From the NCBI GenBank assembly GCA_016210005.1, contig JACQVA010000144.1, positions 1 to 42,826 on the forward strand: 42,826 nucleotides of DNA. Direction: 5' to 3'. Shown here piece after piece: positions 1 to 6,409 of the stretch (positions are counted from its first letter, which is position 1; each line of letters opens with the position of its first letter). A program made the translations under genes and the position numbers. The stretch is from Deltaproteobacteria bacterium (GTDB taxonomy: Bacteria; Desulfobacterota; Binatia; HRBIN30; JACQVA1). The notes under the pieces were generated by a model. It saw only the letters and a list, made by a program, of their open reading frames with translations, did not search any database and was not told the origin of the DNA.

Positions 1-118
1 AACACCGGCCCCGACCCGCCGCGCTGACCGGTGGCGGCGCAGCCGGTTCCCACCCCGCTGATCCGTCGCTCCGTCTCGGTGGCCCGGTCGCAACCGATCG
101 CCCCGGGAAAATCGAGCT

Positions 119-727
119 ATGCATGCTCACCGGAAGGACACCTCCGACGACGCCTACGTGTGGTACGGCAAGAACCAGTCGATGAGCTGGAAGCTAGTGG
201 GCCAGCAGGACATCTTGGTGCAAACGGCGCTGCCCGACCCGGTGCCGCTGGTCGCCGGGCCCGAGGGCGACGGCGGCACCTCGTGGATCTTGCGCAAGGA
301 CTTCCTCGGCGCCAAGTTCGGCTACGAGACCCCGGGCTGGACCGGCGCGCCCTGGGCCATGACCAACATGATCTGGGTCAAGCGGCCGGTGTGGGTGGTG
401 GAAGCCTTCCCCAAGGACCCGTACTACAATTACGGCCGTCAGGTCATCTACGCCGATCGCGAGAACGGCCTCTTTTACTACAAGGTCAATTACAACCGCG
501 CCGGGGAGTATTGGAAGCTTTCTCTGGCCGACTCATCGTTGGCGTGGTCGCCGGACGGCAAGCACCGTTACTACAACACGTGCGTACAAATGGACATTGA
601 CGACCGCAGCGATCACGCCGGCGTCGGTACCGGCACCGGCACTCAAGGCAACATCTCCGAGTACAACACCAGCCGCCTGCGCCCGGACATGCTCGCGGTG
701 GACAGTTTGCTCAAATGGGGGAAATAG
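119..727 (+). CDS. DUF1329 family protein, N-terminally incomplete
   Basis: The 202-aa product matches the C-terminal half of the complete DUF1329 protein at 26248-27582. Shared features are a W-K-hydrophobic-V-G stretch, the W-V-V-E-x-F-P-K-D/x-Y-Y-x-Y-G region and the final L-K-W-G-K. DUF1329 proteins are usually about 440-460 aa, secreted, and often lie in hydrocarbon or steroid catabolic clusters; their biochemical role is not known to me. Reading the frame backwards, an in-frame TGA at 59-61 separates this ORF from the window edge, so the N-terminal half is in another frame, lost, or the sequence is damaged. The ATG at 119 is only the first available start and has no clear ribosome binding site. 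The family call is firm; whether it is a functional gene is unclear. Confidence 0.6.
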   Translation: MHAHRKDTSDDAYVWYGKNQSMSWKLVGQQDILVQTALPDPVPLVAGPEGDGGTSWILRKDFLGAKFGYETPGWTGAPWAMTNMIWVKRPVWVVEAFPKDPYYNYGRQVIYADRENGLFYYKVNYNRAGEYWKLSLADSSLAWSPDGKHRYYNTCVQMDIDDRSDHAGVGTGTGTQGNISEYNTSRLRPDMLAVDSLLKWGK

Positions 728-740
728 GGGGCGCTTACGA

Positions 741-786
741 GCAACCCTGCCCGGGGCACGGTCCGCGTGCTCCGGGGCGGGGTTGC
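741..786 (+). terminator. Imperfect GC-rich hairpin after the DUF1329 fragment
   Basis: An arm starting gcaaccctgcccgg at 741 pairs with ccggggcggggttgc at 772-786, around an 18-nt loop. It lies 14 bp after the stop of the preceding gene, where a terminator would be expected, but no T-run follows, so it is at best a non-canonical terminator. From here to 988 I see no gene on either strand; the ORFs there look like chance frames in GC-rich DNA. Confidence 0.3.
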
Positions 787-988
787 GTTGCGCCCGCGTG
801 CAGGAAGCCAGTCGGCACTGGCCACGGATTGCCTGGGGTATCGCTCTCGAACCTACTCCTCCGTCAGGCGCACTGCGGGAGCAGCGGGGGTTTCGCCGCA
901 ACGATGTCTTTCAGCATGTCCACGTCCCGACAAGCCATCGCAGCGAGTCGTCAGGGTATGCCTGGCTCCCGCCTCCCACGTGATTTGC

Positions 989-1616
989 TCACGTCGAGGC
1001 ACCTGGGCGTGGCAGCTGCGCCTTGAGCTGCGGCAGATCGCGCTCGATGTCAGACGATGTCGAGATCAAGGCCGAAGTACTCATGGACGATGCGGTTTCG
1101 AAAACCCGCGATCCGGTGCCACGAGATGTCCGGATGCGCGGTGACGAACTCGGCGGGCATGCGACGTGCGGCCTCACCGATGATTTCGAGGTTCCGCACG
1201 ACGGCGTCGATGGTCTTGTGGTCCGCGAGGAACGCCTCGCGGGTGACGCCACGCGTATAGCTGTCGATCTTCTCGATCGCCGCGAGAATGTCGTCGATGA
1301 GGAGATCGGCGTCCCGCTTAGGCATCGATGAGCTCGGGCTCGATACGCTTCCACAGGGCCGGTTTGATCGCGCGGCGGGAAACCGGGAAACCAGATCGAC
1401 GTGGCGGCCCAATGCCTGCTCAATCTCGTCCGCGAGGTCGACAAACCGCAGCCCAATGGAGCCGTCAACCTCCACGAGGACGTCGACGTCGCTGTCTTCG
1501 CGCGCATCACCACGCGCCCACGACCCGAACAGCGCCAAGCGATGGATGGGATAACGGGCGCTGAGCAGCTCGTGCTGCCGACGCAGCGTAGCAAGGATCT
1601 GGTCGCGAGCGCTCAT
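989..1616 (-). pseudogene. MntA-HepT toxin-antitoxin pair, fused and frameshifted
   Basis: The first half is a MntA-type minimal nucleotidyltransferase: the motif GSWARGDAREDSDVDVLVE gives the GSxxRG and DxD signatures. The second half is a HepT (HEPN, DUF86) toxin with the RNRIVHEYF motif, an R-x4-H active site. In this family MntA adenylylates and silences the HepT RNase. The two genes normally overlap slightly. Here an 8-bp tandem duplication at 1376-1391 shifts the frame near the end of mntA so that it reads into hepT as one ORF (1050-1616). Removing one copy restores a typical MntA tail ending I-E-P-E-L-I-D-A-stop, with the hepT ATG overlapping that stop. A second shift near 1050 stops hepT about 20 codons early; the expected tail (D-L-P-Q-L-K-A-Q-L) continues in another frame to 989. 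Start ATG 1616 is preferred over 1628. Both changes point to decay, though a fused product cannot be excluded. Confidence 0.8.
1376..1391. repeat. 8-bp tandem duplication (cgggaaac x2) in mntA
   Basis: The octamer cgggaaac occurs twice back to back. Eight bases is not a multiple of three, so the duplication changes frame exactly where the nucleotidyltransferase tail should end, and it joins the two toxin-antitoxin genes into one ORF. Confidence 0.9.
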
Positions 1617-1654
1617 GTCGGTAAGCATATACGAGCAGGCCGAGCGGATGCCAG

Positions 1655-2020
1655 CGCCGGGCGGTGGGTGGAGCCGAGGGTGTCGCGGGTTTGGCCGCGG
1701 TCGTTTTGGTGGAAGCCGTGGCCAGGGTCGAGAGCCTGCCCTGAACTACTATGACCGAAAGTCTTGCCGTGGTGCGCAGAATCTCGCACAACGCCTCGTC
1801 CGTCATTCCCGCGATCGTCTGGCGGGAATCCATCCCAAGCCCGCCGCCCATGGATGCCCGCCAACAAATTGCGGGCATGACGGAAGATGAATCTCATGGT
1901 TGGGTTGCGGGCGCGAGCCCGCGCTAGGCCCGTCGAAGGGTCGGTCCAGCCGTAACAGGCGAGGATGGTGCGGTCCATCGCGGCGTGCAGCTCGCGCAGG
2001 CGGGCGATGTCGGCGCGAAT
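1655..2020 (-). pseudogene. DNA methyltransferase C-terminal fragment (copy a), interrupted
   Basis: Translation on the minus strand gives IARLRELHAAMDRTILACYG, then, after an insertion, GHGFHQNDRGQTR. These blocks are typical of the extreme C-terminus of large Eco57I-like adenine methyltransferases and match the fragment at 4983-5250. About 190 bp of repeat DNA, including the element at 1801-1883, sits between the blocks, and the sequence then diverges before the usual R-R-L-L-x-L-N ending. No catalytic domain remains. Confidence 0.7.
1801..1883. repeat. REPIN-like double palindrome
   Basis: Two hairpins lie head to head: attcccgc/gcgggaat (1805-1812 with 1822-1829) and atgcccgc/gcgggcat (1854-1861 with 1871-1878). 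The outer ends cgtcat (1801-1806) and atgacg (1877-1882) are also inverted. This two-unit organisation is like REPINs, short non-autonomous elements. It sits inside methyltransferase fragment (a) and interrupts another short repeat there. Confidence 0.65.
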
Positions 2021-2029
2021 GGCCTCAGC

Positions 2030-2398
2030 TCACTCGCCGGATGTCGGGGCTTGGGGAGGCCGGACTCGCACGCGGCCAGGCTCGACGGTGATAATGGCAC
2101 CCCGTTGCAGGTCAGCCTGGTACTGTTCGAGAACTCGAAGACACACGACCGCTTGTCGTGTGGCGGCTTGATTGACCAGCCGAATGATTCCGCAGTGCAA
2201 GTGGCCACGGATGATCGCCAGCTCACCGAAGTCCTTGTCCAACGTAACGACGATTCGTTGCTGCTGGCGGGCGATGACGAGGATTTCGTCGTCGCCGGGG
2301 TCTTCCGCCCAGTCGCCGGCCCACACGACGTCGTGCCCCGCAGCGCGCACAACCTCGGCTGCACCACCCCAGACACAGGCGTCCAGGAGCAGCTTCAT
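2030..2398 (-). CDS. DUF5615 PIN-like toxin
   Basis: The 122-aa protein begins MKLLLDACVW and has TLDKDFGEL near residues 52-60. These carry the acidic residues (D6, D54, D56) typical of DUF5615 PIN-like proteins, which are predicted metal-dependent RNases. The start overlaps the stop of the DUF433 gene by four bases (ATGA), so the two are translationally coupled. DUF433 with DUF5615 is a recurrent toxin-antitoxin-like pair. The length is normal and nothing appears broken. Activity is inferred from the family. Confidence 0.85.
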   Translation of the reverse strand: MKLLLDACVWGGAAEVVRAAGHDVVWAGDWAEDPGDDEILVIARQQQRIVVTLDKDFGELAIIRGHLHCGIIRLVNQAATRQAVVCLRVLEQYQADLQRGAIITVEPGRVRVRPPQAPTSGE

Positions 2399-2646
2399 TC
2401 GTGATCGGTAACGATTGCAGGCTCGACGCGCTCATGGGCAACCAGGCGTCGCGCGTAGAGCAGACAGGCGCGAATATCCTCGGCCTCCAGCCACGGGTAG
2501 CCCTTGAGCAGCGTTTCGGGACTATCACCCGCGGCCAGCATGCCAAGGACGTGCTCAACCGCGAGCCGACGGCCGCGCACGAGCGGCTTCCCGCCAAAGA
2601 TTTTCGGATTCACCGTGATGCGTTCCAGGAGCTCTTCCTCATTCAT
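2395..2646 (-). CDS. DUF433 antitoxin-like protein
   Basis: The 83-aa protein contains ITVNPKIFGGKPLVRGRRLA, the hallmark of DUF433 (I-x-x-N-P-x-I-x-G-G-K-P-x-I-x-G-T/R-R). A helix-turn-helix-like middle and a Y-P-W-L-E-A-E-D-I-R-A-C-L block follow. DUF433 proteins are small predicted DNA-binding antitoxins that precede PIN-like toxins. A GAGG sequence lies about 8 nt upstream of the ATG. The pair probably represses its own promoter, which would lie just upstream of 2646. Confidence 0.85.
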   Translation of the reverse strand: MNEEELLERITVNPKIFGGKPLVRGRRLAVEHVLGMLAAGDSPETLLKGYPWLEAEDIRACLLYARRLVAHERVEPAIVTDHE

Positions 2647-2832
2647 CCGTGAAGCCTCGCGCTGACGTGAGTCTACCCTGCCGCGCCGGCGATTGCGAAT
2701 TGCTTACGCAGCCTCGGCCGGGTGCGCCACGCGCGGGTCGGCTGGCGGTGGGTCGAGACGGGTTCCGTACGGCTGGCCGGTTTCGATCGCCCGCTGCATC
2801 GCGTCGTAAATTTCCAGGATCACGCGCTTGGT

Positions 2833-2860
2833 GTCGCCTACGCTCCATAGCTTCGGCGAC
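2833..2860. repeat. Short palindromic element (gtcgcc...ggcgac)
   Basis: gtcgcc at 2833-2838 is inverted as ggcgac at 2855-2860, around a 16-nt loop. It interrupts the methyltransferase fragment between the codons for E-Y-R and T-K-R-V-I, which are adjacent in the larger intact gene. Confidence 0.55.
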
Positions 2861-2874
2861 GGAGCGCGGTACTC

Positions 2875-2906
2875 GCCTGCCTGCGCCGGGCCTCCGGCAG
2901 GCAGGC
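2875..2906. repeat. Palindromic element gcctgcctg...caggcaggc
   Basis: Inverted ends gcctgcctg and caggcaggc flank a short centre. A longer member of the same family (7066-7133) is inserted at the homologous codons of the intact methyltransferase gene. Confidence 0.6.
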
Positions 2907-3178
2907 CGAACTGGGCTTCGTCTTTGCGCTGGACGATGCTCTTCTTCGTGGGTCAGACGGGCGGTTCGAGTAATCCGGTCCGGACATCAGCTCGTCGGCC
3001 CCGTCAACTCGATGGCTTCGGCGGCAAGCGCGTCGAGCCACTGCCGGCCCTTTCACGTGTACCTGGTCGTACCGGGGCGGCGACGACGATGCGGTCATTC
3101 TCGTGTCTTGTGGACCTGCCAAGTGACGCCGCACGCGCTCGCGGAGCCTGCCGCGAGACCGCCTCCGTTGCCCCGGAT

Positions 3179-3331
3179 TCAGTCGTCGGTCTCTCCGCTT
3201 TGCTTTCGCGCCTTTGCCAGCACAGCATCCACATCCTCAACACCGTATTCTCGGCGCATGCTCTCAGGCCAGTTCTTCACCTCCTGCGCGGCCTTCTCGA
3301 GTTGGCGCCCCAGCCATCCCGGCCTAAGCAT
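3179..3331 (-). CDS. Small 50-aa protein coupled to the dCTP deaminase gene
   Basis: This ORF starts at an ATG overlapping the deaminase stop (ATGCTTAG at 3331-3324). An in-frame upstream ATG at 3358 would give 59 aa. The product is charged and probably helical, with a G-W-L-x-R-Q-L-E-K-A-A start, a central N-W-P-E-S-M-R-R segment and an acidic end. The overlap suggests translational coupling and a role with the deaminase, for example as a modulator. I do not recognise the family and the function is unknown. Confidence 0.6.
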   Translation of the reverse strand: MLRPGWLGRQLEKAAQEVKNWPESMRREYGVEDVDAVLAKARKQSGETDD

Positions 3332-4910
3332 TCCTTTCGCCTCCCTTTGTGCGCTCATATCTCAACCCCTTCTCCACGAGTCGCTTGAGAAACTCCGTGG
3401 CTGTCGCCTTTTCTCGCTCCAAGTACCCAACGGCGGACGGGAATCGCACGGTCGCCGCAGCCTTCTTCCACTCCACACGCTTTCCCTTCTCTTTACGCGC
3501 GGGCATCGTGAATAGATCAATGTACCGCCTCGGCGCAACCCCGACGAATGGCCGAAACTGCACGTGCCCCTCACAGCTGCTCGGCGTCGCGTCCACAGCG
3601 ATCGAATCGAGATAGAGGTCAGGAGCCAAGCTCTTCGGATAGGGCTCGACGTACACCACTCGCCGAATACCGGCCGCCACGATGTGCTTGGCGCAGTCGT
3701 GACAAGGGAACGTGGTCGAATACAGAGTTGCGCTCCTGACGGCCGCTCCCCGCGAGGCGGCATCCATGAGCGCAGCCATCTCCGCGTGAACCACGCGACC
3801 GAACTCGATGAGATTCAGAAAGTGTGCACCTTTCATATGAGGCGGATCGTCGTCGGCGCGCGTTTGCGTGATCAAAGTATCCAAGAGCCCACTCGCCCCG
3901 TCAGGGTCGGGCCATGATGCGGTCTTGAGGCGCTCGAGGATGTCGATGAAAACGCTCCGCTTGATCCGATCGTTCGAATCGTACCCCAGTTGGAAGTCGC
4001 GTTGGTCGGGGCTGTCTCCTTCCCAGTACAGGCCCCCGCCCGCTTTCGGAACCTCGTTTGTGCCCAGGGCGACAACGTCGCCGTCTGAAGTGGCGATTGC
4101 CGCGCCGACTTGTCGGCCGAGCGACGCGGAGCGCAATGCTGCCGCGCTCGCGAGGTACATCCCGTATTCGTCCCGCGTCGGCGTATGGAACGGGTGACCG
4201 AACAGTAGTTCGATGAGCCGGGCGGCCGACCGCCGGAGCGCGTCGGCGTCACCGGCATCGAGAAAGGCATCTGCAAGCGGAAACGTGTCACGGACGTTCT
4301 GGCCAAACGGCTTCTCTACGTCGGCTTCATCGCGTTGATTGATCGCTTCTGCCTGCTGCCGGAAAGCCTGAGATTGGGCTGCATTTCGAGAAGCTGCGAT
4401 GCGTGACGCCAAGCGGGTGATCCGCGCTTCGCGCGGGGCGTACGCAGCCACGAGGACAAAGCCCGGGCCGTACAGTTCACGCAACGCGGTAATTTCGGAC
4501 GGATGCTTGAGGGAATTGAGCACGTACGCAACACGTGGCGGGGTAGAGCCCGGACTCGAGGTCAGGCTGTCACGGGCATCGGCGATGGCGGTTACGGCGA
4601 GCAACGCAACCGCATCCGTGCCGATCATTTCACGCAGCTCGTCACCCGCATTCATGTGCTGCTGGATCCGCTCATCTTCAAACTGGGTGGAGGCGAGTCC
4701 TGCCCACTTTGTGATGCCGTGCAGGAGCGTGCTGATTCGGATCGGCACCACGGTGTAATCGAGCACCTCAAGTGCTTCGTGGAGCGCGTCCGAGACCGCC
4801 TGCAGGTCGGTTCCCACAGCACCGACCAAGCCGATGAAGAGTTCTCGCTGATGGGGGAGACGCGGACTGTCGGCAACAGGTTGTTCGACCATGAGCGAAA
4901 TTCCGGTCAC
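3324..4910 (-). CDS. Anti-phage dCTP deaminase (AvcD-like)
   Basis: The product is 528 aa, or 522 aa from the ATG at 4892; 4910 is a GTG and neither start has a strong ribosome binding site. The N-terminal domain begins LFIGLVGAVGTDL, a nucleotide-kinase-like fold with a degenerate P-loop lacking the usual lysine. The C-terminal domain is a zinc-dependent deoxycytidylate deaminase with H-A-E (about residues 375-377) and P-C-H-D-C (about 402-406). This two-domain layout and length match the AvcD/anti-phage dCTP deaminases, which deplete dCTP and block phage DNA synthesis. Described members are held in check by a small upstream RNA; the 72-bp gap upstream (4911-4982) is where I would look, but I see no clear RNA. 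A 50-aa ORF overlaps its 3' end. Confidence 0.85.
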   Translation of the reverse strand: MTGISLMVEQPVADSPRLPHQRELFIGLVGAVGTDLQAVSDALHEALEVLDYTVVPIRISTLLHGITKWAGLASTQFEDERIQQHMNAGDELREMIGTDAVALLAVTAIADARDSLTSSPGSTPPRVAYVLNSLKHPSEITALRELYGPGFVLVAAYAPREARITRLASRIAASRNAAQSQAFRQQAEAINQRDEADVEKPFGQNVRDTFPLADAFLDAGDADALRRSAARLIELLFGHPFHTPTRDEYGMYLASAAALRSASLGRQVGAAIATSDGDVVALGTNEVPKAGGGLYWEGDSPDQRDFQLGYDSNDRIKRSVFIDILERLKTASWPDPDGASGLLDTLITQTRADDDPPHMKGAHFLNLIEFGRVVHAEMAALMDAASRGAAVRSATLYSTTFPCHDCAKHIVAAGIRRVVYVEPYPKSLAPDLYLDSIAVDATPSSCEGHVQFRPFVGVAPRRYIDLFTMPARKEKGKRVEWKKAAATVRFPSAVGYLEREKATATEFLKRLVEKGLRYERTKGGERNA

Positions 4911-4982
4911 ATTTCAATTCGCACAAGGTGACTTTGCTCCCAGGCCCCGCCGGGGTCAAGTAAAGGCCGTCTCCGCACACCG

Positions 4983-5250
4983 TCACGCTTCACAATATCC
5001 ACCGGCTTCTCGCGCAGCGATTTCCAAATTTAGCTCTAGCAGCCGCCGCAGCAACTCCCGCCGCGCGGTCGGGCTGATCGTGTACCGCGTCTGGCCGCGC
5101 TCGTTTTGGTGGAAGCCGTGGCCAAGATCAAGAGCTTGCCCTGAGCCTGTCGAAGGGTCGGTCCAGCCGTAGCAGGCGAGGATGGCGCGATCCATCGCGG
5201 CGTGTAGTTCGCGCAAGCGGGCGATGTCGGCGTCGGTGCAGTCCTCAGGC
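4983..5250 (-). pseudogene. DNA methyltransferase C-terminal fragment (copy b)
   Basis: The minus strand reads IARLRELHAAMDRAILACYG, then LGHGFHQNERGQTRYTISP, then RRELLRRLLELN, ending at a stop at 4983-4985. This is a complete C-terminal tail of an Eco57I-like adenine methyltransferase without its catalytic body. A repeat is inserted between the first two blocks. It begins directly where the preceding nuclease gene ends, as if a methyltransferase body had been replaced or deleted. The ATG at 5216 could start a 77-aa peptide, but it is more likely a remnant. Confidence 0.7.
5131..5160. repeat. Dispersed short repeat (ccctgagcctgtcgaaggg core)
   Basis: The core ccctgagcctgtcgaaggg lies between conserved codons of methyltransferase fragment (b). 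Parts of the same repeat flank the insertion in fragment (a), near 1735-1745 and 1930-1945. A relative (cccttcgaccttgctcaggg, about 7953-7972) lies within the intact methyltransferase gene. It is a short interspersed repeat that enters coding DNA. Confidence 0.6.
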
Positions 5251-5256
5251 AGATCC

Positions 5257-5922
5257 TCAGCGCGCCTTGAAGTTCTTGAACGCCTCCTGGAAGGAGCTCT
5301 TCAGCCGACTTGTGGGTACAGGTTCCGACGGTACGACTCGGTGCTCCCACCTTCTCTTCTGGTGGGCAAGGAGGCGTTCTGCCGAATCCGAGTTGGTGTT
5401 GGTCACAAAGAAGCAGCGGTCAGCCGTGAAATCCGTGCAAAGGCCGAGAAACCCGCGTGCGAGGCCAAGGCCCAGGCTGGTCGTGTAGAACTTGCACTCG
5501 ACCGTCAGGATGAGCGACGCGCTTCTCGGAGCCACTCGGTTCTGGCGGCAAGTAGCAGCTTCGACCCGCGAGAGGACGGCAACGTCGGCTTCGTGCAGGA
5601 CGCCGGATTTCCCGGTCACGAAAACTCCAAGATGGGCCTCAAGCTCAGGCTTGCCAGGAAACTGCACGACCGCGTGGGTATACGGCCGTGTTGGGGACCA
5701 GATGTGTCCTGGGCTGGTTCGGAACGTGAGAGCGTTTGTCCGCGCTCCATCAACGTTCTCGAACGTGACGGAAGCCCCCTCATCTACTGCCGCCCTGAGA
5801 ACGATCGAAAAGGTGTACGCCTCGAAGATGTCTGCGGCGGCCGATGCGTTGGTGAGATTGGGCACGAGCGCGGCGCCCACCGCGGAGCGTATCTCGTTCA
5901 ACATGCCTGCGCGGACTGGCAC
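5257..5922 (-). CDS. PD-(D/E)XK-type nuclease of the defence locus
   Basis: In the 221-aa protein the order E34 (D-I-F-E-A-Y), D113 (L-H-E-A-D-V-A-V-L) and E142-x-K144 (T-V-E-C-K-F-Y) matches the PD-(D/E)XK restriction-endonuclease active site. It probably cuts invading DNA in the methyltransferase/helicase system. The GTG start at 5922 lies 1 bp after the stop of the 161-aa gene, with a GAGG 6 nt upstream; an ATG at 5904 is an alternative. No specificity domain is visible. I recognise the fold pattern but not a named family. The gene ends exactly where a methyltransferase-tail fragment begins. Confidence 0.65.
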   Translation of the reverse strand: MPVRAGMLNEIRSAVGAALVPNLTNASAAADIFEAYTFSIVLRAAVDEGASVTFENVDGARTNALTFRTSPGHIWSPTRPYTHAVVQFPGKPELEAHLGVFVTGKSGVLHEADVAVLSRVEAATCRQNRVAPRSASLILTVECKFYTTSLGLGLARGFLGLCTDFTADRCFFVTNTNSDSAERLLAHQKRRWEHRVVPSEPVPTSRLKSSFQEAFKNFKAR

Positions 5923-5923
5923 G

Positions 5924-6409
5924 TCACACCTCGCCCTTCAGCTCCTGGAGGAGTCTCCGCAGCTTGCCGGCACTGTCAGCGCGAGTTGCCCCCTCGGCGT
6001 GGCTGATGGTTCTAACGGTCGGTTCGGAACCCTCGCGAACGAGGGTCGTCTCCATCTGTGGCCCTTGCGAAAACTGGCTCCGGAGTTCTGCTTCCATCTC
6101 GGCGGTATCGGCGATTGCCGCCTCCATAGCGTCGATCCATACCTTCAACGCCTCGCGAGCTTCATACTCTCGTGTGCTGAGGAATCTCGCCTTTCGACCA
6201 CGAGGATACGTCACGGGAGGTAGGGAGAGAGACCGACGTTCACCTGAGCCCGCAGGTGAATACCTCTCGCCAAACGTTTGAATCTCTTCCTCCGTCGTTT
6301 TCCCAAGGCGCAAGTGTTGCTCGACCTGCTCGATGACCCACCCCAGGTTGTGGTGTTTGAGGACGTCGGCGAGATGCCGTCGCCATTCTGCTACCTCATC
6401 TTCGGTCAT
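5924..6409 (-). CDS. Uncharacterised 161-aa protein of the defence locus
   Basis: The start ATG overlaps the methyltransferase stop (ATGA, 6406-6409) and the stop is 1 bp before the nuclease start, so the gene is tightly coupled on both sides. The protein is soluble, highly charged and mostly helical. The N-terminus is acidic (T-E-D-E-V-A-E-W-R-R-H-L), the middle has a proline-rich P-P-V-T-Y-P-R-G-R-K segment, and a long helix follows (about residues 80-115). There are no cysteine motifs, membrane segments or recognisable catalytic residues. I do not recognise the family. Its position suggests a small structural or regulatory subunit of the methyltransferase-nuclease complex. Confidence 0.6.
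   Translation of the reverse strand: MTEDEVAEWRRHLADVLKHHNLGWVIEQVEQHLRLGKTTEEEIQTFGERYSPAGSGERRSLSLPPVTYPRGRKARFLSTREYEAREALKVWIDAMEAAIADTAEMEAELRSQFSQGPQMETTLVREGSEPTVRTISHAEGATRADSAGKLRRLLQELKGEV

Larger units (their letters stand above)
2704..2946 (-). pseudogene. DNA methyltransferase C-terminal fragment (copy c)
   Basis: The minus strand reads about 78 codons clearly homologous to residues around 1400-1490 of the methyltransferase at 6406-11373. It includes [25 protein letters not shown] and [14 protein letters not shown], then ends at a TAA (2704-2706). The copy starts abruptly near 2946, with no catalytic region and no start codon. Two short palindromic elements (2833-2860 and 2875-2906) interrupt it at the loop where the intact gene also carries an insertion. 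From 2947 to 3178 I see no recognisable gene. Confidence 0.75.

Noticed and set aside
2639-2848. 69-codon minus-strand ORF
   Set aside because: A different frame from the methyltransferase tail fragment that explains this DNA; no ribosome binding site and an arginine-rich product.
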